DNA of 64,000 bases from Melioribacter roseus (GTDB lineage Bacteria; Bacteroidota; Ignavibacteria; Ignavibacteriales; Melioribacteraceae), in contig DYLP01000005.1 of assembly GCA_020722005.1 (NCBI GenBank), positions 1-64,000 on the forward strand. The letters are read 5' to 3'. The notes under the pieces are model-generated. The model was not told the DNA's origin and made no database searches. It was given only the letters and a program-made list of their open reading frames with translations. Below are positions 1 to 7,518 of this stretch, piece after piece. Position numbers and translations under genes: made by a program. Position 1 is the first letter of the stretch. The number at the start of each line of letters is the position of its first letter.

Positions 1-10
1 AATAAATCTA

Positions 11-25
11 AAAACCACTGGTTTT
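11..25 (+). terminator. Weak hairpin, possible terminator of a gene upstream of the window
   Basis: AAAACC and GGTTTT form a 6-bp stem around an ACT loop, followed by an AT-rich stretch ending in a short T run. It could end a transcript entering from the left. The stem is weak, and the remaining sequence before the first gene shows only AT-rich, partly palindromic DNA. Confidence 0.25.
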
Positions 26-122
26 AATAATTAGCTTTTTAGAGCAGACTCATAACTGATATAGAACTCAAAAAGTATTTAATTATTCAGAATTATTAAA
101 TAATAACTTCGGAATATTTATC

Positions 123-1427
123 ATGATTAAACCATTAATTTTCTTCCTTAGCTTTTTTATATTATTGTATAATATATTTCCTCAATCAATATCAGAGAAT
201 TATAAAGTTGCTGACTGGTTCAATTTTAAAGATGCGGCAATAACATACACATTCGACGACAATTGTACCAACCAACTCAAAAAAGTTGTCCCGATATTTG
301 ACGAATACAATTACAAGTTAACTCTTTTTACTGTCACAAATTGGAATCCTGACTGGGAAGGATTAAGAAAAGCCGCTGGAAACGATCATGAGATCGCCAG
401 TCATACTGTAAGCCATCCTTTTCTCGACAAGCTAACAGAAAATGAACTCGAAAGCGAATTGAAAAATTCTGCTGAATTAATTCATGCCAATATCGGAAAA
501 GAAGAGCCTCTTACAATTGCATATCCCTATTGCCGTCCGGGGAAATTATCTTTAATTAAAAAATATTATATAGCGGCAAGAGGTTGCCAGGGTTATATCG
601 AAAAAAAGACACCATCGGATTTCTATAACATAAGTTCTATAATTTGCGGCTCGGAAGGTCCGGTTAAAACTGTTAACGATTTTAATGCAAGAGCTGAAGA
701 AGCGGCAAGACTAAAGGGGTGGTGTGTCTATCTTTTGCACGGAATTGATGACGACGGCGGATATTCTCCTCTGTCATCGGATACTTTACGAAAAAGTCTC
801 GATTATCTGAAAAATAATGAAGACAGATTCTGGGTTGATAATTTTATTAATGTGGTTAAATATATCAGAGAACGAAATAGCCTGATTATTAATGAAACTT
901 ATCAAAGTAACGATACGATAATCTTTACTGTCAACGATACTCTGGATGACAATGTTTACGATTTCCCAGTAACTCTGCGTCGTAAAATTCCAGCTGGATA
1001 TCAGTCATTTTTACTTTTACAAAAAAATAAAGAACTCACTTCAAAGGTAATTCAGGAAAACGAGCAAAATTATGTAGTCTTCAATGTAATACCTGACAGC
1101 TCTGAAATCATATTCATTAAAAATGAAACTGTGAAAATAAAAGACGAATTAAAAGACCGTGATTTTAAGTCAGGCAGACTGAATAATTATCCGAATCCGT
1201 TCAACAATTCAACCAACATTACTTTTTCTTTGAACGAGCCGGATGTTGTAAAGCTTACAATCTATGATATATTGGGCAGACAGGTAGACTCGATATCAAA
1301 AATTTATGCTTCGGGGCTTCACCGTTTAGTCTATTATGCCGATAAATTAACAGGTGGTATCTACTTCTACACACTGGATACAAGCAGAGGCAGACTTGGC
1401 GTTAGCAAGATGTCGCTACTGAAATAG
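123..1427 (+). CDS. Secreted polysaccharide deacetylase with T9SS C-terminal sorting domain
   Basis: Predicted NodB-fold carbohydrate esterase that removes acetyl groups from a polysaccharide outside the cell. Residues 1-21 are a hydrophobic signal peptide. The catalytic motifs are visible: TFDD (43-46), HTVSH (94-98), PYCRPG (135-140) and LLHG (204-207), so metal-binding Asp/His residues appear intact. The last ~80 residues (from about 353, starting 'NNYPNPFNNSTNITFS') are a typical Por/type IX secretion sorting domain, ending in a basic strand. The protein should therefore cross the inner membrane by Sec and the outer membrane by T9SS. It stands alone with no obvious operon partner; the next gene starts 26 bp later. 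Its substrate is not evident from sequence. A nearby fucosidase remnant and a carbohydrate-type sensor kinase suggest a small glycan-related region. Confidence 0.88.
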   Translation: MIKPLIFFLSFFILLYNIFPQSISENYKVADWFNFKDAAITYTFDDNCTNQLKKVVPIFDEYNYKLTLFTVTNWNPDWEGLRKAAGNDHEIASHTVSHPFLDKLTENELESELKNSAELIHANIGKEEPLTIAYPYCRPGKLSLIKKYYIAARGCQGYIEKKTPSDFYNISSIICGSEGPVKTVNDFNARAEEAARLKGWCVYLLHGIDDDGGYSPLSSDTLRKSLDYLKNNEDRFWVDNFINVVKYIRERNSLIINETYQSNDTIIFTVNDTLDDNVYDFPVTLRRKIPAGYQSFLLLQKNKELTSKVIQENEQNYVVFNVIPDSSEIIFIKNETVKIKDELKDRDFKSGRLNNYPNPFNNSTNITFSLNEPDVVKLTIYDILGRQVDSISKIYASGLHRLVYYADKLTGGIYFYTLDTSRGRLGVSKMSLLK

Positions 1428-1453
1428 AATCTGCCAATTAATCCGGAGATTGC

Positions 1454-2473
1454 ATGTCTCGGAAATTATTATTGAATGCTTTATCAACAGCAAACTCGGA
1501 ACAAAGACGGCTTGTTATGCCGTTGCTCGGTTTCCCGGGAATAAATTTAGTTAGATCAACAATCAAAGTAGCTCAGCAAAATTACATCGAGCATTTCAAA
1601 GTGTTGAATGCTTTATATAACGAATTTCATCCTGATGCAATGTTTCCGTTGATGGACCTGTCGGTAGAAGCAAACGCATTGGGCTGTTATACGCTCTTCC
1701 CTTTAAAAGAATCCGCTACTGTCTTACATTCGGAATTCGATGGAAGCAAACTGGAATTTATGAATAAAATTGAGATTGAAGGAGATTCCAGAGCTTTAAG
1801 CTATTGCGCAACGGTTAATAAAATGTCGGTGAGTTTTGATAATACAATAACCTGTGCTTATGTTACCGGTCCTTATACATTGACAGGTCTGATTTTAGGA
1901 GCAAATAAAGCAGCCGAAATGACATTAATAAATCCAGGTCTGTTGGATAGTTTTTGTCAGACCGCTTATGAAAAAATTAAAGTTTATGCCAGAATGTTAA
2001 CTGATTCGGGTGCAAGAGTGGTATGTGTTCTCGAGCCGAGCGCCGTTATGCTGGGTCCGAATCACTTTATTCGCTTTTCCGCCGAATATGTTAAAAGAAT
2101 AACGAAGATTTATGAGGAATCGGACATCGCTGTTATATACCATATCTGCGGAAATTCGATGCACTTGATTGAAGCAATGTGCAATGCAGGTGTAAATGGA
2201 TTAAGTATTGATTCATCGGAATCGGGTATGAAAATTAAAGAAGTATGCAAACTGGCAGGAGAAAATATAATTGTAATCGGCAATATTAATCCCGCAGGTA
2301 AGATATTAAACGGAACGTACGAAGAAGTATACAAGGAAACAGAAACACTTTTAAAAGAAACTGAAGAATTCCCGAACTTTATATTGAGTACAGGTTGCGA
2401 TTTACCACAGGCAATTCCTTTCGAAAATATCAGAGCTTTTATGGACGCGGGAAGGAAATATAAATTGCCTTGA
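1454..2473 (+). CDS. Uroporphyrinogen decarboxylase-fold methyltransferase (MtaA/CmuA-like)
   Basis: 339-residue URO-D superfamily protein of the MtaA/CmuA branch, whose members move methyl groups between corrinoid proteins and thiols, rather than a haem-pathway HemE. The zinc ligands expected in that branch are visible: HIC at 230-232 and a Cys at 315 in 'ILSTGCDLPQ'. Other family blocks are present, such as 'VTGPYTLTG' near 137-145. HemE is normally similar in length but lacks the H-x-C...C set. A GGAG precedes the ATG by about 8 bp. No corrinoid protein, MtaB-like partner or activating protein lies nearby, so the methyl donor and acceptor are unknown. Function is inferred from family only. 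The 3' end abuts a decayed fucosidase fragment. Confidence 0.75.
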   Translation: MSRKLLLNALSTANSEQRRLVMPLLGFPGINLVRSTIKVAQQNYIEHFKVLNALYNEFHPDAMFPLMDLSVEANALGCYTLFPLKESATVLHSEFDGSKLEFMNKIEIEGDSRALSYCATVNKMSVSFDNTITCAYVTGPYTLTGLILGANKAAEMTLINPGLLDSFCQTAYEKIKVYARMLTDSGARVVCVLEPSAVMLGPNHFIRFSAEYVKRITKIYEESDIAVIYHICGNSMHLIEAMCNAGVNGLSIDSSESGMKIKEVCKLAGENIIVIGNINPAGKILNGTYEEVYKETETLLKETEEFPNFILSTGCDLPQAIPFENIRAFMDAGRKYKLP

Positions 2474-2794
2474 AAAGTTGCAAAACTGCGCATTTGTAGG
2501 AAAGTGGCTACGGAAATATAGTGAATCTATATACGGTACAAGAAAAGGACCTATTGAACTTCACGCATGGGGTGTTCATACTCAAAATGGAATAAGATTT
2601 ATATCCATATATTCGCTCCTTAGAATGAAGTTCTCTTTCTGCCTTATCGTACGAAAGATATCAAGAATATTAAATTATTCGAGTCGAACAAGCAGGTCAA
2701 TTACATTCTGAATGAATTTGGTATTTTAATAAAAATAGACAAAGAAGATTTCCACCTTCTGGATACAATTGTTGTGATTGAAAGGAAACGATAA
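2474..2794 (+). pseudogene. C-terminal remnant of an alpha-L-fucosidase (GH29)
   Basis: The stretch after the URO-D stop reads like the C-terminal beta-domain of a family 29 alpha-L-fucosidase. In the frame of the 77-aa ORF it gives 'VGKWLRKYSESIYGTR' then 'HAWGVHTQNG', matching the family pattern of an (I/V)G-WL...E-IYGTR block followed by WG-T-K-G. Near 2591 the reading must shift: adding one A to GGAATAAG restores '..NGNKIYIHIF'. A TAG at 2621-2623 then interrupts 'IFAP*NEVLFLP', and the rest runs open to TAA at 2792-2794, ending '..LLDTIVVIERKR', the usual fucosidase terminus. So there is one frameshift, one nonsense codon and loss of the catalytic N-terminal part. It ends 3 bp from the convergent kinase gene. 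Identification is by motif recall, not alignment. Confidence 0.7.
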
Positions 2795-2796
2795 GA

Positions 2797-5700
2797 TTAA
2801 TTTTTGTTTCTGAAGATAATAGTAAAGGTAGTTCCAACACCTTTTTCGCTTTCGACAAAAATATCTGCGCTATTTAACTCGCAATATTTTTTTACCAGTG
2901 CAAGACCTAATCCATTACCTTCAAATTGTCTTGTATAGCCTCTTTGCTCTTGAGTAAAAGGTGAGAAAAGATTGGGTAAATATTCTTTTGATATACCAAT
3001 GCCCGTATCAGTAATTTTAATTATTATTTCTTCTTGATTGTCTCGATACGCGGAAAGTTCTACTTTGCCCTGGAACGTATACTTAATAGCATTATCAACA
3101 AGATTAACAATAATTTGCGTTAACGAAAATTCGTCAGCATAAATAATTATTTCAGAACGAGGAATATTTAAAATAAAGTCGAGATTTTTCTTACTGGCTT
3201 TATGCCTAAATTCTATTGTTAATTCATCCAATAATTTATTGAGATTTATCTGCTGAAAGTGGGGTTCGTATGTACCGGTTTGTAATTCAGACATATTTAG
3301 AATTAGGTCGATGGTTCTTACAATTCTATCGCCGGCTTTATCAATCGACTCGAAGCTTTCTCTAAGTATCTCATCCTTCTTCGTGTCGATTGATTCCCGG
3401 ATTAAATCGACAAAATTCAAAATTGTATTTATTGGCGAGCGAATTTCGTGCGACATTTGTGCCAGGAATTCGCTTTTTAGCTTTTCTGAGCTTTCCGCTT
3501 TTTCTTTTGCTTTTAGTAATTCTTTTTCTATCTCCTTTCGTTCATTAATTTCGCGGATTAACTTTTCATTCAATGTAGTTTTTTCTTTGATGAGAGATTC
3601 AAGTTCGTTTTGCCTTTTCCGTACGGAATTTATTTTAAACCTGTAACTTGTAAAAATCGCAAGCAAAAGCACAAACGCTGCAAGTAACTTGAACCACAAG
3701 GTCTGATAAAATGGTGGATGTATGATAATATTAATCTTGACTCCCTTCTCGTTCCAGTATCCAAAAGAATTAGCGGCTTTTATATGAAGAGTATATTTAC
3801 CCGGCGGTATTTTCGAAAAAACGGCATAGTTCCGATTACCGATATAATACCAGTCATTATCCAGACCTTCCATTTTATATGCATAAGAATTTTTATCGGG
3901 AGCCGAGAAATTCATCGCTGCAAATTTGATTGTAAATACGTTTTGCTTGGATGTAAGGTGTATCTCATTCAGATACGAAATGTGTTGTGGTAAGATAATG
4001 TTACCGTCTATTTCCTCTCCAATCTTAATAGGTGAGTAAAACAATTCAAAATCGGTCAATACAACTTTCGGAGGAATCGTATCGATTATTATTTCGTCAG
4101 GTTTAAACATAACCATTCCCTTATTGCCGCCGAAAATAAACTCGCCAGTAGTTTTAAGTTTAATGGCTGAGCGGACGTAGTATTCATTACTCGGAAGTCC
4201 GTTGCTTTTGTCGAAATTGACAAATGAATTTTTTGATGGATTGAATTTGGAAATACCTTTATTTGTACTTATCCATAAATTTCCTTCGCTATCTTCGAGA
4301 ATGCTCTGAATATTGTTGTCGGGCAGTCCATCGTTCTTTGTATAACTTTTGAACGAAATATTTCCTTTGCCATCTGTAATAACTCTGTTAATTCCCTGTA
4401 CTGTTGCAGCCCATAGGTTACCCTTACTGTCCTCAAATAAACTCAGCACTTTATTGTCGCTTATGCTGCTTGAATTATGAGGAATATGCTTAAAATGTTT
4501 GAAAGTTTTCCTTTTGTAATCGAACAGGTCGAGTCCGCTTTCGTCTGTACCGATCCATATTCTTCCTTTGCTATCCTGGAATGCAATCCATAAATTGTCG
4601 CTTGCAATGCTATTAGTATTTCCGGGATTATGTTTTAAGTATGTGAATGATTTCATCCGTTTATCATAGATATTCAAACCGCCACCGTATGAAGCAAAGA
4701 GAATTTCGCCAGTATTTATTTGAGTTATAGAAAACATAAGATAGCTGCTTAATTGTGGAGTAGTGTAATTAATGAAGTTGTTTTTTAAGGGATTGTATCT
4801 CGATACTCCCTGGTCTGTTGATATCCATATATCCCCATCTCGATCCTGATAAATAGTCCTTATTCTGTTATCGATTAACGAGTGCGGGTCGTCCGCATTG
4901 TTTGTGAACTTAACAAATCGATTGCGCGAAGGATTAAATCTGTAAACACCGTTACCGTAAGTTCCAATCCATAAATATCCCTTCTTGTCTTCGAGGATGG
5001 AATAAATCATTACAGGATTGCCATCTGAGTTGTTGTCTGGCAAAGTAATGAAACGAAAACGGGATTTTTTAAAGTCAAGTTTATTCACCCCTCCGCCGTT
5101 TGTTCCAATCCAAATTATTCCAGCATTGTCCTTGTAAAGTGAGTATACATTATTGCTGTTAAGACTGTAAGGATTATTATGCTGATAATGAAAAGCGGTA
5201 AATTTTTCTGTCGATTTATCGAATTTGTACAATCCGTTTATATTTGTGGCAATCCACAAATTTCCCTCGCTATCTTCAATAATCGACCTTATAGTTTTAT
5301 CCGGGCTTTTCACAGTAAAAGGATTATTATAACGAACGAAGTTATTGTTTATGGGGGAATACCGATTTAGTCCTTCACTTGTACCAAGCCAGAGTTTGCC
5401 TGTTTTATCGACGAAGAGTGCATTAACAAAATTTGCCTCGAGACTGTTATTATCTCCGGGAATGTTAAAATAAAAATCCGAACTGTTATTTTCTGGGTTA
5501 AACTTGATCAATCCGTTCCAGGCGCCCAACCAGATCATCCCTGTACTGTCTTCGGCAAGCGAGGTGATATAATCCGAACTTTCGTATTTATGAAAAGGAA
5601 TTATTTGTGTGTAATCAATGAAGCGGTCGGTTTTAAAGTCGTATCTGCATAAGCCTTTTTCTGTGCCAATCCATAGCCTCCCTTTTGAATCGTATAATAA

Positions 5701-6153
5701 AGCTCTAATACGATTGGATATTAAGGAATTATTACTTCTATCTTCTCTTCGATATCTTAAAAATTTATCCTGAGAACGAATAAATCGATTCAAACCTTCG
5801 CCTAAAGACGCTATCCAGATGTCCTTGTTTTTGTCCTCAACTATAGAATAAAATCCCTGCCCTAAAATGCTGGTAGAATCATTCGGATCTGTTTTGTAGA
5901 CCTTAAACCCAAAGCCGTCGTATCTGTTGAGACCATCGAAAGTACCAAACCATAAAAATCCTTCAGAATCCTGCAAGATACATAATACTGTATTCTGAGA
6001 AAGACCATTCTCCGAGGTCAGATGTTCAAAACGATACTCTTGAGCAGTTGTTATTCCGTAGTTAAAATAGAATGTTAAAAAAAATAATAGATAATCAATG
6101 AATATACTAGAAACAGAAAACCATCGTATCATGTTAGCTGGAAAATTGTACAT
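2797..6153 (-). CDS. Sensor histidine kinase with Reg_prop double beta-propeller and Y_Y_Y domain
   Basis: 1118-residue membrane sensor kinase. After an N-terminal hydrophobic segment (about 10-38) come roughly 14 repeats of the form 'D..G.LWIGT..GL.R(Y/F)', enough for two seven-bladed propellers. A Y_Y_Y domain (about 700-810) and a membrane helix 'LWFKLLAAFVLLLAIF' follow. The cytoplasmic part has a coiled coil, HisKA with His902 in 'SHEIRSP', and HATPase with N box 'NLVDNAIKY', 'DTGIGIS' and 'GNGLGL'. The architecture resembles the Bacteroides hybrid two-component systems that sense periplasmic oligosaccharides, but it stops after the ATPase: no receiver and no AraC DNA-binding domain. No cognate response regulator is adjacent. 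Start could be M1 or M8. Ligand is unknown; a glycan is inferred from the family and from neighbours. Confidence 0.9.
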   Translation of the reverse strand: MYNFPANMIRWFSVSSIFIDYLLFFLTFYFNYGITTAQEYRFEHLTSENGLSQNTVLCILQDSEGFLWFGTFDGLNRYDGFGFKVYKTDPNDSTSILGQGFYSIVEDKNKDIWIASLGEGLNRFIRSQDKFLRYRREDRSNNSLISNRIRALLYDSKGRLWIGTEKGLCRYDFKTDRFIDYTQIIPFHKYESSDYITSLAEDSTGMIWLGAWNGLIKFNPENNSSDFYFNIPGDNNSLEANFVNALFVDKTGKLWLGTSEGLNRYSPINNNFVRYNNPFTVKSPDKTIRSIIEDSEGNLWIATNINGLYKFDKSTEKFTAFHYQHNNPYSLNSNNVYSLYKDNAGIIWIGTNGGGVNKLDFKKSRFRFITLPDNNSDGNPVMIYSILEDKKGYLWIGTYGNGVYRFNPSRNRFVKFTNNADDPHSLIDNRIRTIYQDRDGDIWISTDQGVSRYNPLKNNFINYTTPQLSSYLMFSITQINTGEILFASYGGGLNIYDKRMKSFTYLKHNPGNTNSIASDNLWIAFQDSKGRIWIGTDESGLDLFDYKRKTFKHFKHIPHNSSSISDNKVLSLFEDSKGNLWAATVQGINRVITDGKGNISFKSYTKNDGLPDNNIQSILEDSEGNLWISTNKGISKFNPSKNSFVNFDKSNGLPSNEYYVRSAIKLKTTGEFIFGGNKGMVMFKPDEIIIDTIPPKVVLTDFELFYSPIKIGEEIDGNIILPQHISYLNEIHLTSKQNVFTIKFAAMNFSAPDKNSYAYKMEGLDNDWYYIGNRNYAVFSKIPPGKYTLHIKAANSFGYWNEKGVKINIIIHPPFYQTLWFKLLAAFVLLLAIFTSYRFKINSVRKRQNELESLIKEKTTLNEKLIREINERKEIEKELLKAKEKAESSEKLKSEFLAQMSHEIRSPINTILNFVDLIRESIDTKKDEILRESFESIDKAGDRIVRTIDLILNMSELQTGTYEPHFQQINLNKLLDELTIEFRHKASKKNLDFILNIPRSEIIIYADEFSLTQIIVNLVDNAIKYTFQGKVELSAYRDNQEEIIIKITDTGIGISKEYLPNLFSPFTQEQRGYTRQFEGNGLGLALVKKYCELNSADIFVESEKGVGTTFTIIFRNKN

Positions 6154-6259
6154 ACTGTAAAATAGTTAAATCTTTATTTATTATCGAGTAATATAACAAT
6201 TTATTTAAATGAACTGGATGACCAATTTAAATGTTACAAATTCAACAATGGGAGGAATT

Positions 6260-6799
6260 ATGTTAAGAAAAGTAGTTTTTTTATTTTTTTCGTTCACTCT
6301 GGTTTTTGCACAAACAAAAAGCAATATTTATGATTTCAATGTTAAAGATATCGATGGGAATGAAGTCTCACTAAGTAAGTACAAGGAGAAGGTTCTGTTG
6401 ATAGTAAACGTAGCAAGTAAATGCGGTTTTACACCTCAGTATGAAGGGCTTCAAAAAATATATGAAAAGTATAAAGAGAGAGGATTTGAGATACTGGCAT
6501 TTCCATGCAACGATTTCAAAGGACAGGAACCGGGAACCAACGAAGAGATAAAAGAATTTTGCTCTACCAATTATAATGTTACATTCCCCTTATTCGATAA
6601 AATTCATGTATTGGGGAAGAATAAAGCGCTACTTTATGAGTTTCTGACTAATTATGATGGGATTGAAACCGGCGACGTAAAATGGAATTTCGAAAAATTT
6701 ATTGTTGATAGAAACGGGAAAGTTGTCGCCCGATTTCGCAGCGCTGTAAAACCAGATAGCAGGGAAGTTATCGGACAAATTGAAAAATTACTCAAATGA
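6260..6799 (+). CDS. Glutathione peroxidase-family thiol peroxidase, exported
   Basis: Thioredoxin-fold peroxidase reducing hydroperoxides, probably with thioredoxin as reductant, as in most bacterial cysteine-type members. The start is moved downstream of the ORF-track start to the ATG at 6260 because GGGAGGAATT lies just before it and translation then opens with a signal peptide (1-17, ending 'VFAQ'). The product is 179 residues. Catalytic residues are visible: Cys55 in 'ASKCGFTPQY', Gln89 in 'FKGQEPG', and Trp142-Asn143 in 'VKWNFEKF'. A Cys at 83 ('FPCND') may act as resolving cysteine. The active site is Cys, not Sec. It is divergent from the upstream kinase and convergent with the TerB-like gene 3 bp away. 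Export to the periplasm is inferred from the N-terminus. Confidence 0.88.
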   Translation: MLRKVVFLFFSFTLVFAQTKSNIYDFNVKDIDGNEVSLSKYKEKVLLIVNVASKCGFTPQYEGLQKIYEKYKERGFEILAFPCNDFKGQEPGTNEEIKEFCSTNYNVTFPLFDKIHVLGKNKALLYEFLTNYDGIETGDVKWNFEKFIVDRNGKVVARFRSAVKPDSREVIGQIEKLLK

Positions 6800-6802
6800 A
6801 AA

Positions 6803-7237
6803 TCAATTAAGTTCCAGTTCATTTTTGACTTCCTGTTTAGCTGCAATCATCTCCCTGTGGCTCAATTTCAGATTGTTTGTTACTATTCTGACAAGGTGAT
6901 CTTCGTAACGATTTAATTCTTTGTCAGCAAATATCAAGTGCCATATTTGTTTGACCAACGTGTATTTTTCATCATCGTTGAGATATTGATTAATAACATT
7001 GGTGAACTCATAAATACTTATGCTTTGTAATACTGCATCTTCGGCAATATCGAGAAGTTCATGAATCTCTTCGTCGTTTAATTTGAATAATTTCTTTATT
7101 GATTTAATTAGGGTTTGTCTTTCATCGTTTGTAAATTGATTATCCGCTTTTGCAATTTCAAGTAAGATAGAAGCGGCTGCTAATTGTAGTTTTTTGTTAG
7201 ATTTTTGATTCTTCAAGATGGAATCGAGATTCGACAT
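6803..7237 (-). CDS. TerB-like (tellurite resistance/DnaJ-associated) helical protein
   Basis: 144-residue all-helical soluble protein with the TerB-fold pattern: 'LQLAAASILLEIAKADNQFTNDE' early and a second 'HLIFADKELNRYEDHLV' half, each carrying an acidic metal-binding-like D/E set in the A-D..(F/L)...E motif. TerB proteins are implicated in stress and tellurite phenotypes and in some co-chaperones, but their biochemistry is poorly defined, so only the fold is claimed. No other ter genes are nearby. It is convergent with the peroxidase and has about 280 bp of leader DNA upstream, shared with the divergent nrdJ. Its ATG is at 7237. Confidence 0.72.
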   Translation of the reverse strand: MSNLDSILKNQKSNKKLQLAAASILLEIAKADNQFTNDERQTLIKSIKKLFKLNDEEIHELLDIAEDAVLQSISIYEFTNVINQYLNDDEKYTLVKQIWHLIFADKELNRYEDHLVRIVTNNLKLSHREMIAAKQEVKNELELN

Positions 7238-7405
7238 TTAATTTACTCCAATATTCATTAAAAAAATCGCCAGGCAATATAAAAAAGATAATTGATAGAA
7301 TTTTGATTATTTGCAATCTGAGAGAAAAAATTTTCCCTTACATGTTAAAAATAGCCGAAAAACGAAGGGAGTAAATAAATCAATTGAGTAATTTTATTTT
7401 TTTTG

Positions 7406-7424
7406 TTTTAGGCAATTGCTAAAA
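7406..7424. promoter_or_regulatory. AT-rich palindrome in the TerB/nrdJ divergent region
   Basis: TTTTA-G-GCAATTGC-TAAAA is an 8-bp perfect palindrome flanked by complementary pentamers with one bulged G. It lies about 95 bp before nrdJ in the 281-bp divergent gap, so it could be an operator. It does not match the NrdR-box consensus I know. The rest of the gap is AT-rich; a GGAG lies just before the nrdJ start. Confidence 0.25.
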
Positions 7425-7518
7425 AAAATTTTTTTAATTAAGTTGCCATTCCCACAAGAGAGACAAGAAGCTCTTAATGTAATAAACAAGTTTCGTTCAC
7501 CAATTAATTGGAGAACAT

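Noticed and set aside
2110-2493. 127-aa minus-strand ORF antisense to the URO-D gene
   Set aside because: It lies fully across a well-supported gene and shows no recognisable protein pattern; a frame shadow.
6209-6259. Upstream 17-residue extension of the peroxidase in the ORF track
   Set aside because: It lacks a ribosome site and would bury the signal peptide; the ATG at 6260 follows GGGAGGAATT.
7238-7518. Cobalamin riboswitch or NrdR boxes before nrdJ
   Set aside because: No B12-box-like sequence and no NrdR consensus; only an unrelated palindrome.
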